NCBI RefSeq assembly: GCF_001953635.1
Contig: NZ_MEJH01000007.1
Coordinates: 124,001 to 188,000, forward strand
Source: Alteromonas abrolhosensis
GTDB taxonomy: Bacteria > Pseudomonadota > Gammaproteobacteria > Enterobacterales > Alteromonadaceae
Reading direction: 5' to 3'
Length of the DNA: 64,000 nt
The notes under the pieces are model-generated. The model was not told the origin of the DNA. It made no database searches and saw only the letters and a list, made by a program, of their open reading frames with translations. Below, piece after piece: positions 53,931 to 63,738 of this stretch (within the stretch, counting starts at the first letter, position 1; the number at the start of each line of letters is the position of its first letter). The position numbers and the translations under genes are program-made.

Positions 53931-55865
53931 ATGAAGCTGTCTAGTCAAATCAATATGGGCGTGTTTGCCCTTATGCTTTTTGCATTTACCGTTTTGTCCA
54001 GTATTGAGTTAAGCGAGATTAAATCTCGTACCTCAGCGTCAATCAAGCAAGAGGCTCAAAAAGCACTGCTAAGCTATGAATCGACAGTAGTAAAAACCTC
54101 CTCACTTTCTACTCAATCGAAGCAGTCAATAATTGATGCACTACTTAGTCAAATGGTGTTACAGCCGTTTTTGTCTGCAGCAAAAGCTATTGATGTTGAG
54201 GGAAATGTGTTCGCTAAGTACGAACGTGCGCCGAACATTACTATACCAAGTTGGTACCTGCAGTTAGACTCTACACCTGCGTTTGATAGAAAAATTCCCT
54301 TAGCGAATAATGAGGGTTATTTACTGGTAACGTCTGACAAATCTTATATTTACTCTGAAATCACCGCGATACTTATCAAAAACGCTGTCATCTTTTGTGG
54401 GCTATTCTTCATTCTGTCACTGTATGTATTAGCGGTAACCAAATTCGCTAAGCGCCCTATCGTTAATACCATAAAAAAGCTTAATGAAATTAACAGTCAC
54501 AATTTTTCGCCTTCACAGGTAAATGCGTTTACTACAGATTACCGCCAACTTACTAACACGGTGAACGATCTCACTACATCATTAGCATCAAAATTTAACG
54601 ACATTGCTCAGCAATCTGAGCGGTTCAAAGCAGAAGCCAACAAAGACACATTGACAAAATTGCCAAACCGAAGTGCATTCGAGCGCCATTCACGCGCACT
54701 ATTGTCTGACACATCTACCGGGCATGAAAAAGAACTCATTCTTGTCAGGCTCGCTCAGCTTTCTGCCATTAATACAAAGTTGGGGATGCTTGCCGGTGAC
54801 AACTATGTGAAATCTATCGCTGACGTTCTCTTGCATGAAGCAAAGCGTAGCTGCAAAAGTGGCTTTGTATTTCGGCTTTCAGGCGGCGATTTCGCCTTGA
54901 TAAGTGAGGTCATGGGGCGGGATGAACGCGATTTGATGTTAGAAAACATGTCGAAACAGTTTGCCAACGCTACGCCCTTGCGCGACGGGAGCAAAGTAAT
55001 TTGGATGGGCATCACCCGTTTTACAAGTCAGATGACATTACAGCAGATTATGGAAAGCGCAGACAGTGCGTTAATAGCTGCGATGAAAACGCAAAAGGGC
55101 TGGCAGTTTGCTTCTGAGGTGTCACAGGTTCACAGCAACTCAAAATGGCGCGAACGCCTTAATTACATTGTGTCACAACAATATGCTGACATTCTGATTC
55201 AGCCCGTGATGAACGTAGAAAGAAATGCACCAGCCTATTACGAAACCTTCGCAAGATTTAAAGACAAAGATACCAATGACATCATCCCCATGGCGCAACT
55301 GATCCCTGCGTCAGAGCGTTTAGACCTTATTCCTCAGGTCGACAAGTTGGTAGTGAGTATCGTATTTAAAAAGTTAAAGGTTACGTCACATCAAGTTGCT
55401 GTAAACATCAGCAACGCATCAATTGCCAATAGCGAATTCAGAACATGGTTAGTTGAAGAACTAAGGCTAAGAGAAACACTGTGTTCTAGACTCATATTTG
55501 AAGTTGAAGACGCCGCACTTATTCATCATAGAGAAGTAGCAGAAGCGTTTTGTCGTCAACTCATACAGTTAGGCTGTCGAGTTACCATCGAACACTTTGG
55601 CGATAACTTCGCTTCTCTTTCTGGTTTAAGGGCAATTCAGCCTCAATTTGTGAAGCTCTCGGGAAGGCTAACACAAGGGATCCATACCAATAAAGATAAT
55701 CAGCTATTTGTTTCTAGCCTTATCAACATTGCCAAAGGCCTTAACATCAATGTAATCGCGGAGATGGTAGAGAATGAGGCAGAGTCTGTGGCGCTAAGCA
55801 AATTAGACGTTGAACACCAGCAGGGCTATTACTTTGCGAAGCCTTCGCTATGGACCATGTATTAG
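53931..55865 (+). CDS. LapD/CsrD-like protein with degenerate GGDEF and EAL domains
   Basis: A 644-residue membrane protein with the layout TM (about 9-27), periplasmic domain (about 28-145), TM (about 146-168), HAMP, GGDEF and EAL. Its GGDEF site reads RLSGGDFALIS near residue 317, so it cannot cyclise GTP; the EAL site reads ETF, DDFG is replaced by EHFGDNFASL, and the KID motif by KLSGRL, so it is not expected to cleave c-di-GMP. Length and layout are like LapD, which binds c-di-GMP and signals to the periplasmic protease LapG, or like CsrD. No lapG gene is nearby. Confidence 0.82.
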   Translation: MKLSSQINMGVFALMLFAFTVLSSIELSEIKSRTSASIKQEAQKALLSYESTVVKTSSLSTQSKQSIIDALLSQMVLQPFLSAAKAIDVEGNVFAKYERAPNITIPSWYLQLDSTPAFDRKIPLANNEGYLLVTSDKSYIYSEITAILIKNAVIFCGLFFILSLYVLAVTKFAKRPIVNTIKKLNEINSHNFSPSQVNAFTTDYRQLTNTVNDLTTSLASKFNDIAQQSERFKAEANKDTLTKLPNRSAFERHSRALLSDTSTGHEKELILVRLAQLSAINTKLGMLAGDNYVKSIADVLLHEAKRSCKSGFVFRLSGGDFALISEVMGRDERDLMLENMSKQFANATPLRDGSKVIWMGITRFTSQMTLQQIMESADSALIAAMKTQKGWQFASEVSQVHSNSKWRERLNYIVSQQYADILIQPVMNVERNAPAYYETFARFKDKDTNDIIPMAQLIPASERLDLIPQVDKLVVSIVFKKLKVTSHQVAVNISNASIANSEFRTWLVEELRLRETLCSRLIFEVEDAALIHHREVAEAFCRQLIQLGCRVTIEHFGDNFASLSGLRAIQPQFVKLSGRLTQGIHTNKDNQLFVSSLINIAKGLNINVIAEMVENEAESVALSKLDVEHQQGYYFAKPSLWTMY

Positions 55866-55905
55866 CATTGAATAAAGCGATATTCAGGTTTGAGTTTGAG
55901 TTTGG

Positions 55906-55934
55906 GAAGGTGTACTTCACTCTTATACACCTTC
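55906..55934. terminator. Bidirectional terminator between two convergent GGDEF/EAL genes
   Basis: GAAGGTGTA (55906-55914) and TACACCTTC (55926-55934) form a 9-bp stem with an 11-base loop; TTTGC follows on the plus strand. Confidence 0.6.
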
Positions 55935-55948
55935 TTTGCAATTACTTT

Positions 55949-57667
55949 TTACTGTTCTTTAATCAGGCGTTCAACGGCATCAGAGGTGATGGGTTTTGAA
56001 TACAGAAAGCCCTGAACATATTCAACATTGAGCGCTTTGCAGTAATTAGATTGGTTTTGTGTTTCCACCCCTTCAACAACAATATTCAAATCGAGTTTGT
56101 GGCCCACATTTACTATCGCTTCCATTAATGCGCTGTCATACGCATTTTCCGGTGCGCCTCTTAAAAACGAGCGATCTATTTTTAAGTGGCTAACGGGAAA
56201 CTGTTTTAAATAGCTTAGCGACGAATAGCCCGTACCAAAATCATCAATAGATATTTCAACGCCTTGATCGCGCTGTGTTCTTAAATTCTCTAAAATGGTG
56301 TTGTCAGACCTAATAAGTACGTTCTCAGTAAGCTCTAACCCAATATCTTTAGGCAGCAAGCCGTATCGCTCTCGACATTCCTTTAATCGTTCAAAGTAAT
56401 CATTCTGCTCAAGTTCCTTGCCTGACACGTTTATATCAATGCGTATGTCGATACCCTGCGATTTCCACATTTGCGCCTGCTGGCACGCGTTTTCCAACAC
56501 CCAGTTACCAATATGAACAATCAACTCACTGCGTTCTGCGATGGGAATGAAAATATGTGGCGGAACGGCTCTTCCCTCATCCTTGGGACGCCACCTTAAT
56601 AGCGCTTCACAGGATGCTGCCTTTCCAGTGATTAAATCAAATTGAGGTTGGTATAAGAGTTCAAACTCATCATTCACCAAAGACTCGTGCAAGTAAGCGG
56701 CAATGTTGCGCTGCCGACGTACTTGCTCGCTTAAAGCTTGAGTGAAAAAGTGAAAGCGATTGCGACCCTCAGCCTTAGCTTGATACACAGCGACGTCGGC
56801 ATTTTTTAGAAGATCGTCTATTTCCCGCCCATCTTTTGGGTAGAGAGAAATGCCAATACTAGAGGTGATATGCACGTTTTCACTACTGAGCGCGAAACTC
56901 TCTTTAAAGCAATCAGTAAGCTTTTTAGCAATACCCGCACTTTCTTTTTCAGACATGGCCTGGGTGGCAACAAAAACGAACTCATCTCCACCAAATCGTG
57001 CCAGTAGACCTTGTTCGCCAATACAATTCGATAAACGCTTAGAGACTGAACGCAGTAATTCGTCGCCCCAGGTATGCCCTAAGGTGTCATTAACTTCTTT
57101 GAACATGTCTAAGTCAATAAAGAACAGAGCAAAGCTAGTTTGTTCTACAGACGCCCGTTCGATAGCGTCGGTTAAAAACTGCGTTAGCAAGCGGCGATTT
57201 GGCAATTCAGTGAGCAAATCGGTAGAGGCCATTCGTTCAAGTTCTTGCCGAATAGCATGCTGCTCACTTAAGTCGATATCGACGCAATACATTTCCGGAG
57301 AATCAGTGTCTTCTTTCAACATGACGTGTGATGAGAACACGTGAATAGGGTCGCCATTTTTCTTCTTTAACACCAGCTCGTTGGAAGGAATTGACTCACC
57401 CTGTTCAATCCATTGCTGGTGCAGTCGAATAACTTCACTTTTCATGTATGAAGGGATGATTAAATCCTCAAGTTTCTGACCTATCGCTTCATATTCATTA
57501 AAGCCATACATCTCTTCGCTTGATTGATTCCAATAAATGACATTGCGGTGTTTGTCATATCCTTGCACCGATACTTTCGGTAAGGCACTAATAAGCTGTA
57601 GGAAGCGCCTTTCGGCCGAACCATGTTGTTCAAATAACGGGGGCCTTTGATATTTCTGTAAGCTCAT
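55949..57667 (-). CDS. PAS-GGDEF-EAL cyclic di-GMP protein
   Basis: A 572-residue soluble protein with a PAS domain (about 25-145; VIYWNQSSEEMYGF), a GGDEF domain with intact RFGGDEFVFVA and an EAL domain with SCEALLRW, IDDFGTGYSSLSYLKQF and KIDRSFL, so both synthesis and hydrolysis of c-di-GMP are possible. GGGAG precedes the ATG. It is convergent with the degenerate GGDEF-EAL gene. Confidence 0.93.
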   Translation of the reverse strand: MSLQKYQRPPLFEQHGSAERRFLQLISALPKVSVQGYDKHRNVIYWNQSSEEMYGFNEYEAIGQKLEDLIIPSYMKSEVIRLHQQWIEQGESIPSNELVLKKKNGDPIHVFSSHVMLKEDTDSPEMYCVDIDLSEQHAIRQELERMASTDLLTELPNRRLLTQFLTDAIERASVEQTSFALFFIDLDMFKEVNDTLGHTWGDELLRSVSKRLSNCIGEQGLLARFGGDEFVFVATQAMSEKESAGIAKKLTDCFKESFALSSENVHITSSIGISLYPKDGREIDDLLKNADVAVYQAKAEGRNRFHFFTQALSEQVRRQRNIAAYLHESLVNDEFELLYQPQFDLITGKAASCEALLRWRPKDEGRAVPPHIFIPIAERSELIVHIGNWVLENACQQAQMWKSQGIDIRIDINVSGKELEQNDYFERLKECRERYGLLPKDIGLELTENVLIRSDNTILENLRTQRDQGVEISIDDFGTGYSSLSYLKQFPVSHLKIDRSFLRGAPENAYDSALMEAIVNVGHKLDLNIVVEGVETQNQSNYCKALNVEYVQGFLYSKPITSDAVERLIKEQ

Positions 57668-57877
57668 CTTACTCCCGCAAGTACCAAGTTGTTGGTTAGC
57701 TTAGATATAGAATTGCGACCTTCTTTTTAGTGTAGTCGAAAACACGAATACCACAGACATTAATAAACTAATGGTATGTATATGGCGTTGAATGAAAAAG
57801 CTGATGTTAGATAAAGCTAACGAAACTTCGCAAAAAAGCGCTAGTTGGAATCAAAAAGAAGAAATTACGTAGGAAAT

Positions 57878-57954
<77 letters not shown>

Positions 57955-58111
57955 ATATAGATTTTTGTTGCACCTGAGAGGTGGGCGAATGCCAGACAAC
58001 GGCGCGTATAATACTTAGCACGAGCGTTGCCTGCAAGAAAAACTTAACAAAAGCCAATTCAAGTGCTTAATTTGACAGCAATTCGCCACTTTCTCGGTCA
58101 ACAGTACTCCA

Positions 58112-59188
58112 TTAAATCATTTTAAATGGAAGTGGCTTAATAGCGTCTACTAACGTTCCATCATTGACCGCACGCATAAAGTATTCCCCTAACCTATCAG
58201 TTTCCTGAAGCACAGTTTGCCAATACTTTATGCGCGTATCAGCATCCAGTACTTCGAAGTCTTTTCGATCGGGAATTTTACTATACGGAAGATTAGCCAC
58301 AAACGACGCTGATGGAACCAGCATCACAACATTATCGTAGCTTGAGCGATGTGGAACTCTTCCCTTCAAACCTTTATCAAACCAGCCCGGAATGGGCTTG
58401 TCATAAAAATGCGGGTATAACACTAATCCGTCATCTGGCCCGAAAGATAGGTCGAAATGATAGTCGATAATACCGCCGTCACGATACATTCCACTTGGTG
58501 CACCTTCTATTTGCTGTACACCTTCAATAACCACAGGAATCGAACCAGACGCTAGCAAAGCCGTGTGAATGTTACCCTGGGTTAAGGAATGATACTGGGT
58601 AGGCAGTTGATATGGGTCTTTTATTAGAAATTCCGTGTTGGGCGTAGAAAACACATATCGTGTGTATAATCGAGAAAGATGCTTCCTGCTGACTGTATTT
58701 GCAGCTGCACTCATGGCCAAGCCAGAAAGCTGCCTAAACTTACTTTCAAAACGGGTGGCGCCTAAGCATTTAGCTACAATCAGGTGGGCTTTAAAACGAG
58801 GGTTAGACAACACTTCCTGTTTACCAGCGTCATCCACCATTTCTTTGAGCAAGTCTTCGGCTTTCTCAGTAATTTCTCTAGGCGTAGGTTTGTCGCTGCT
58901 ATAAGTGGTTGTTGAATAAGAAGAGGCTAAACGGTTTATCGCTGCAAGCGGGTCATTTTGGACTGCACAAATTGTTCGAAACGCACCAGCAGACGAGCCA
59001 ATTACGTGTATTTGGTGATCTACATTGGCAAACCATTCAGGGAATAACACACGATCCAAGCCTGCCAGTGAAAACCATTTTGGACCGCCAGAAGCGCCCA
59101 AAAAATAACTGAACAACTCAGGTGAGAAACCATTTTTCATAATAGTTTCCCGTGCCGTTTTACCTGCATATATATCTAAGGGTGCCAC
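58112..59188 (-). CDS. Patatin-like phospholipase
   Basis: A 358-residue serine lipase of the patatin fold. VIGSSAGAFRT is the GxSxG nucleophile elbow, SGGPKW after LGA forms the glycine-rich oxyanion segment, and YRDGGIIDYHF carries the catalytic Asp. There is no signal peptide or secretion partner in the neighbourhood. The start is GTG with AAGGAAA. Its lipid substrate is unknown; the adjacent tRNA and MarR genes give no hint. Confidence 0.85.
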   Translation of the reverse strand: MAPLDIYAGKTARETIMKNGFSPELFSYFLGASGGPKWFSLAGLDRVLFPEWFANVDHQIHVIGSSAGAFRTICAVQNDPLAAINRLASSYSTTTYSSDKPTPREITEKAEDLLKEMVDDAGKQEVLSNPRFKAHLIVAKCLGATRFESKFRQLSGLAMSAAANTVSRKHLSRLYTRYVFSTPNTEFLIKDPYQLPTQYHSLTQGNIHTALLASGSIPVVIEGVQQIEGAPSGMYRDGGIIDYHFDLSFGPDDGLVLYPHFYDKPIPGWFDKGLKGRVPHRSSYDNVVMLVPSASFVANLPYSKIPDRKDFEVLDADTRIKYWQTVLQETDRLGEYFMRAVNDGTLVDAIKPLPFKMI

Positions 59189-59395
59189 TCAATTTCCTTG
59201 CTTAAGTATAGATTTAAGCGCTTGTTCGAAGCGATGGTTCAAAACTTAGGGCTAACAAACGGTGAATAACAAATACGTAAATTGCCCTAATTGACTAACT
59301 CGGAGGAATTTAACAGTTAAAGGCGTGAAAGTAACCTTTATGGCACGAACCTCAGCTCTCCTCAGACCAGATTAAACAACGATTTCACCCGAATT

Positions 59396-59824
59396 TTAAG
59401 GCTTCAGCGTGTCTATCACTTTTAGAAATATTTGATACTCATCGTCAGTGATATTTTCTAACCGTTTATTCTGCCAACGGACTATTTTAGGTAAGAGGGT
59501 TCTATATATCCGCTCCCCTTCTGAAGACAAGGAAATGAGAGTAGCGCGTTTATCACTATCGCTCACACGCCTATGAACAATATCTTTGTTGACTAAACGC
59601 TCAAGTGCTCGTGAAACTTGTACTTTATCAAGACGTGTCGCAACAGCGATGTCTTTTGCGGTTAAAGCTGAATGTGGCGAATTTTCATGTAACGCGCCTA
59701 ATGTGGCTAATATGCGCCACTGTGGCATGGAGAGTTGATAAGACGCATATTCCTTGGATAGCGACTCGCTTAAATCGCTTGCAAGCATGGCCACTTTGTA
59801 GGCAAGCATGTCTTCTAGCTGCAC
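59396..59824 (-). CDS. MarR family transcriptional regulator
   Basis: A 142-residue winged-helix protein: MPQWRILATLGALHE, AKDIAVATRLDKVQVSRALERL (recognition helix region), and the wing VSDSDKRATLISLSSEG. The GTG start has AAGGAAAA upstream. It is divergent from hmgA with 322 bases between; the palindrome at 60074-60091 in front of hmgA makes it a candidate regulator of homogentisate breakdown. The ligand is unknown. Confidence 0.88.
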   Translation of the reverse strand: MQLEDMLAYKVAMLASDLSESLSKEYASYQLSMPQWRILATLGALHENSPHSALTAKDIAVATRLDKVQVSRALERLVNKDIVHRRVSDSDKRATLISLSSEGERIYRTLLPKIVRWQNKRLENITDDEYQIFLKVIDTLKP

Positions 59825-60073
59825 GTTATTTTCCTTTCCTACTTATAACTTCTACTCTTTGTTGCCGTGTGGCAGTCAAAGGCGCGTCGAGCATAAAGAA
59901 TTGACTTTCGCGATAAAGATAATCCCGCCGCGAGTCACCACTGCTTTAGTGAAAGTTATTAAGCATTGAGATACGAGGTGTAAAGTTAGCGCACCAAAAT
60001 GCATGTTGCGATAACTTTATCTGCTTAGCCCGAACATTGATTTACATTTCATTTACCTCTAGCCTAAACCACA

Positions 60074-60091
60074 TAGTTTCATTTGTAACTA
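60074..60091. promoter_or_regulatory. MarR-type palindrome upstream of hmgA
   Basis: TAGTTTCA-TT-TGTAACTA has arms matching at seven of eight positions, a typical MarR operator shape. It lies 56 bases before the hmgA start. The rest of the intergenic region (59825-60146) has no gene and no clear promoter hexamers. Confidence 0.45.
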
Positions 60092-60146
60092 ATTTAATGT
60101 CGTTTGGGATTTAAGCCATAACTTCTGGCTGCCTTTCGGAGGGTAA

Positions 60147-61442
60147 ATGGACAACTTATCGTATTTAACAGGCTTTAATAACGAGCACGAAACAGAAGCT
60201 TTGCCAGGTGCGCTTCCTAAAGGCCAATTCAGCCCGCAGAAAGTCAATTATAAGCTGTATGCTGAACAATTTAGCAGTACCGCATTTACCGCGCCACGAG
60301 CAGAGAACCGCCGTAGCTGGACTTATCGTTTGCGCCCCTCTATCGCCATGGGCGACTTTGAAAAGATTGATAACGGGTGGGTAAGAACTGCTCCAGAAAC
60401 CGACGTTCACTGCCCACCCAATGTACTAAGATGGGACCCCGTCCCACTACCCGAAAAAGAGATAGATTTTGTAGACTCGCTTGTAACCATTGCCACTAAT
60501 GGTGACGCTAAAGCGCAAGTGGGCATGGGCATCCACTGCTACAGTGCCAATGCCAATATGCAAAACCGTGTTTTCTACTCATCAGACGGAGAAATGCTTT
60601 TTGTTCCCCAGCTTGGCGACATGCTGATTACTACCGAGTTTGGAAAGCTCCATCTATCGGTGGGTGAAATAGCTGTAATTCCTCGCGGAGTGCGCTTCGC
60701 TGTAAATCCAATTAATGGTCCAATTCGCGGATATATTTGTGAAAATTACGGCCATCCTTTCGTGCTTCCAGAACGTGGACCTGTTGGCGCAAACGGTTAT
60801 GCTAATCAGCGTGACTTCTGCTACCCCACAGCTTGGTTTGAAGACAACGACACACCACACACTATGGTGAACAAATTTTGCGGCAATCTTTTTGAAGCGA
60901 AACTTGGGCATTCGCCTTTTGATGTAGTGGCTTGGGTAGGTAACTCTGCTCCCTATAAATACGATTTATCACGCTTCAATGTAATGAATACTGTCAGCTT
61001 CGACCACCCTGATCCGTCGATATTTACGGTGCTTACCTCTCCGTCTGAATTGGAGGGTACAGCAAACGTCGATTTCGTAATTTTTCCTCCTAGATGGATG
61101 GTAGCGGAAAATACATTCCGTCCGCCGTATTACCACAGAAATATTATGAGCGAGTTTATGGGGCTGATTGAGGGGATGTATGACGCTAAGGAACACGGAT
61201 TCGTGCCGGGAGGTATGAGCCTTCACAACTGTATGACACCTCACGGGCCTGAAGCTGAAGTGTTTGAAAAAGCGTCTAATGCAGAACTTGCGCCGCAGCG
61301 TTATGAAAACACGCTGGCATTCATGTTCGAGTCTCGTTATGCCATTGCTCCAACGGAATTTGCTTTGAACAGTGACATTCGTCAACGAGATTATTTGGCT
61401 TGCTGGAAAGGTCTTAAAAAGTATTACGATGGTGAAAAGTAA
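60147..61442 (+). CDS. hmgA: Homogentisate 1,2-dioxygenase
   Basis: Fe(II) ring-cleaving dioxygenase that converts homogentisate to maleylacetoacetate in tyrosine breakdown. The 431-residue protein starts MDNLSYLTGFNNEHETEALPGALP-like (LSYLTGFNNEHETEALPG) and has RSWTYRLRPS, NYGHPFVLPERGPVGANG, PYYHRNIMSEFMGLI and the metal-ligand HNCMTPHGPE. GGAGG lies just ahead of the ATG. maiA and fahA are not in the window. Confidence 0.96.
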   Translation: MDNLSYLTGFNNEHETEALPGALPKGQFSPQKVNYKLYAEQFSSTAFTAPRAENRRSWTYRLRPSIAMGDFEKIDNGWVRTAPETDVHCPPNVLRWDPVPLPEKEIDFVDSLVTIATNGDAKAQVGMGIHCYSANANMQNRVFYSSDGEMLFVPQLGDMLITTEFGKLHLSVGEIAVIPRGVRFAVNPINGPIRGYICENYGHPFVLPERGPVGANGYANQRDFCYPTAWFEDNDTPHTMVNKFCGNLFEAKLGHSPFDVVAWVGNSAPYKYDLSRFNVMNTVSFDHPDPSIFTVLTSPSELEGTANVDFVIFPPRWMVAENTFRPPYYHRNIMSEFMGLIEGMYDAKEHGFVPGGMSLHNCMTPHGPEAEVFEKASNAELAPQRYENTLAFMFESRYAIAPTEFALNSDIRQRDYLACWKGLKKYYDGEK

Positions 61443-61555
61443 GAGCTCTGATACTTGGGATAACACGGTCACTCATATTGATTTTGACACCTGTACTGAT
61501 TTGTGAACACTTCAGAGCACCAAGGACTTTGCTTAATAACATTTAATTTCAATTG

Positions 61556-61580
61556 GTTAGGGTAAATTCCTTACCCTAAC
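61556..61580. promoter_or_regulatory. Perfect 10-bp inverted repeat between hmgA and hppD
   Basis: GTTAGGGTAA (61556-61565), spacer ATTCC, TTACCCTAAC (61571-61580). No T-tract follows, so a terminator is unlikely; an operator for hppD is possible. Confidence 0.45.
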
Positions 61581-61733
61581 TCATCCTTAAAATCTCAAGT
61601 GAAAAGTAAACGTTACAGTTTCTCTTTCCATGCTTAAAATCCTTCAGCGGATCACCTATTGCTTGATTTTTCACTGCGCCCTTACAATCAACTAACAATT
61701 ATAAAATGTGATTTACGTTGAGGATGTATCGCT

Positions 61734-62807
61734 ATGGCTGATTTATTTGAAAACCCTATTGGTTTGGACGGGTTTGAATTTCTAGAGTTCACTGCGCCGA
61801 AGAAAGGCATTTTGGAACCCATTTTTGAAGCTATGGGCTTTACTCTTGTTGCTCGCCACAAATCAAAAGACGTAGAGTTATGGCGCCAGGGCGACATCAA
61901 TCTATTGAGTAACTATGAAAAGAAATGCCACGCGGCGTACTATGCCGAAGAGCATGGTCCTTCAGCGTGTGGTATGGCGTTTCGCGTTAAAGACTCGCAG
62001 CATGCCTATAAGGAAGTACTTGCTCGCGGTGCACAGCCTATGGACACGCACACCGGTCCAATGGAACTAAAACTTCCTGCCATTAAAGGTATTGGTGGTG
62101 CAATGCTTTATCTTATCGACCGTTATGAAGGCGAAAACACCATATACGACATCGACTTCAACTGGATTGAAGGCGTTGATCGTCACCCTGAAGGATGTGG
62201 TTTCCATACGCTCGACCACCTTACTCATAATGTATATCGTGGACGCATGAATTTCTGGGCAGGATTCTACGAAAAATTATTTAACTTCAGAGAAATCCGT
62301 TACTTCGATATCAAAGGTGAATATACCGGCCTTCTATCGAAAGCCATGACGGCGCCAGACGGTAAAATTCGTATCCCGTTAAACGAAGAAGCGGTTGGCG
62401 GTGGTGGCCAAATCGAAGAATTCTTAATGAAGTATAACGGTGAAGGTATTCAGCACATCGCATTTGCTTGTGACGACTTAGTAGCGTGTTTAGATAAGCT
62501 TAAGGCGAAGGGTATGAAGTTTATGACGCCCCCACCAAATACGTATTACGATATGCTTGAAGAGCGTCTTCCGGGACACGGTGAAAATGTAGATGAACTG
62601 CAAAAGCGCGGTATTCTATTGGATGGCACTACAGAGAATGGTGAACCTCGTCTATTGCTTCAGATTTTTTCAGAGACAGTTTTCGGCCCTGTATTCTTTG
62701 AATTTATTCAACGCAAACAAGATGAAGGATTCGGTGAGGGTAACTTCAAGGCACTATTTGAGTCGATTGAACGCGACCAGGTAAATCGTGGCGTGTTAAA
62801 CAAGTAA
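61734..62807 (+). CDS. hppD: 4-hydroxyphenylpyruvate dioxygenase
   Basis: Converts 4-hydroxyphenylpyruvate to homogentisate, the substrate of the HmgA encoded upstream. The 357-residue VOC-fold enzyme starts [19 protein letters not shown] and has [17 protein letters not shown] (first His ligand), [13 protein letters not shown] (second) and [20 protein letters not shown] with the third, acidic ligand. AGGA precedes the ATG. A strong terminator follows. The enzyme may also allow pyomelanin formation if homogentisate accumulates. Confidence 0.96.
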   Translation: MADLFENPIGLDGFEFLEFTAPKKGILEPIFEAMGFTLVARHKSKDVELWRQGDINLLSNYEKKCHAAYYAEEHGPSACGMAFRVKDSQHAYKEVLARGAQPMDTHTGPMELKLPAIKGIGGAMLYLIDRYEGENTIYDIDFNWIEGVDRHPEGCGFHTLDHLTHNVYRGRMNFWAGFYEKLFNFREIRYFDIKGEYTGLLSKAMTAPDGKIRIPLNEEAVGGGGQIEEFLMKYNGEGIQHIAFACDDLVACLDKLKAKGMKFMTPPPNTYYDMLEERLPGHGENVDELQKRGILLDGTTENGEPRLLLQIFSETVFGPVFFEFIQRKQDEGFGEGNFKALFESIERDQVNRGVLNK

Positions 62808-62828
62808 TTCGATAGCGAATACGAAACT

Positions 62829-62864
62829 AAGGCAGCAAGTATTTAATACATGCTGCCTTTTTTT
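62829..62864 (+). terminator. Rho-independent terminator after hppD
   Basis: AAGGCAGCA (62829-62837) and TGCTGCCTT (62851-62859) form a 9-bp stem followed by a T-run. Confidence 0.9.
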
Positions 62865-62889
62865 ATGGCTAAAACACTTGCTTCTCGGC

Positions 62890-63255
62890 TTAGCTCTTGC
62901 CTTTTTCGTATAGCGCACACGCTGCACCACTGGGATCAATAATTACACAGAAGCTGTCGTTTCCGTGATGGCGTATTTCTCCCGCCTGCTTACCACCTTT
63001 CTCTACAACTGCTTTTAACGCAGCCTCTAGGCTATCTACAGTAAAATAGTTTATCCACCCACCCGGATACTGAGCATTGACACCGCGCTTATGACAAATG
63101 CCACCTATAGGCGTACCATCGCTTTTCATCACTACGTAATCGTTATAACCGCCCATGTCTATTGCTTCCTTTTTCCAGCCCATTACTGACTGATAAAAGT
63201 TGACGAGTTCCTCTGCATTTTCCGTTGTAATGTCGCACCATGAAGAATCTGACAT
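62890..63255 (-). CDS. VOC (glyoxalase/bleomycin resistance) family protein
   Basis: A 121-residue single VOC domain: WCDITTENAEELVNFYQSVMGW, PGGWINYFTVDSLE and DSFCVIIDPSGAACALYE. The second His/Glu metal positions are not fully conserved, so a binding rather than catalytic role is possible. AAAGGA is ahead of the ATG. It is on the opposite strand to hppD with a terminator between; no function is suggested by neighbours. Confidence 0.83.
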   Translation of the reverse strand: MSDSSWCDITTENAEELVNFYQSVMGWKKEAIDMGGYNDYVVMKSDGTPIGGICHKRGVNAQYPGGWINYFTVDSLEAALKAVVEKGGKQAGEIRHHGNDSFCVIIDPSGAACALYEKGKS

Positions 63256-63532
63256 AGTCTTTCCTTTTTTCTTGTAGTATTTAAGGGCTGTTGATCTTCG
63301 CCATCAGAGGCTAAGGTTTGTTGATACACGATTGCATTACCGACTGTGCCACCTTAATAAAGCTTTGTTAACTAGTAATTTACTTGTGAAGCAAAAACTC
63401 AAAGTTTTCATAGGCAGGATCTTGCGCAATTTAGCTTTTTGTCGATGGCGAATTTCTTTAAAAGGCATCTATTGTCAAGCTAAGAAATTGCAAAATTAGT
63501 AAACATTTTTTATTTTAGTTGTAGACATGGCC

Positions 63533-63668
63533 TGTGGAAAATGCTTGCAAAATAGAGAATGTTATCCACTGAGCATTGTTTGTACAGTTTATTTATTCAT
63601 TTAATATCAATAAGTTACAACAAAGCCCCAAACTACTCAACAAACTTATCCACAGATTAAGTGGATAA
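63533..63668. other. Cluster of DnaA-box-like sequences in an AT-rich intergenic region
   Basis: Within 63256-63738 (no gene seen) four near-matches to TTATCCACA occur: TTTTCCACA (minus, 63541-63533), TTATCCACT (63562-63570), TTATCCACA (63646-63654, exact) and TTATCCACT (minus, 63668-63660). The flanks are AT-rich. It could be a DnaA-binding control locus rather than the origin, as no oriC marker genes are near. Confidence 0.45.
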
Positions 63669-63738
63669 CACGTAGCACTTAATCACAGTTAGTGGTTTAA
63701 TGTGAATATCTTCGACGTTATCTTTTTTTCGGTTTCTC

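Noticed and set aside
57820..57877. Integration (attachment) site at the tRNA-Val 3' end
   Set aside because: No integrase gene and no repeat of the tRNA end were seen within the window.
60969..61472. Minus-strand frame of 167 codons within hmgA
   Set aside because: Antisense to a well-conserved dioxygenase; no family resemblance.
63256..63738. Replication origin of the chromosome
   Set aside because: DnaA-box-like sequences are present but none of the usual neighbours (dnaA, dnaN, mnmG, rpmH) are in the window.
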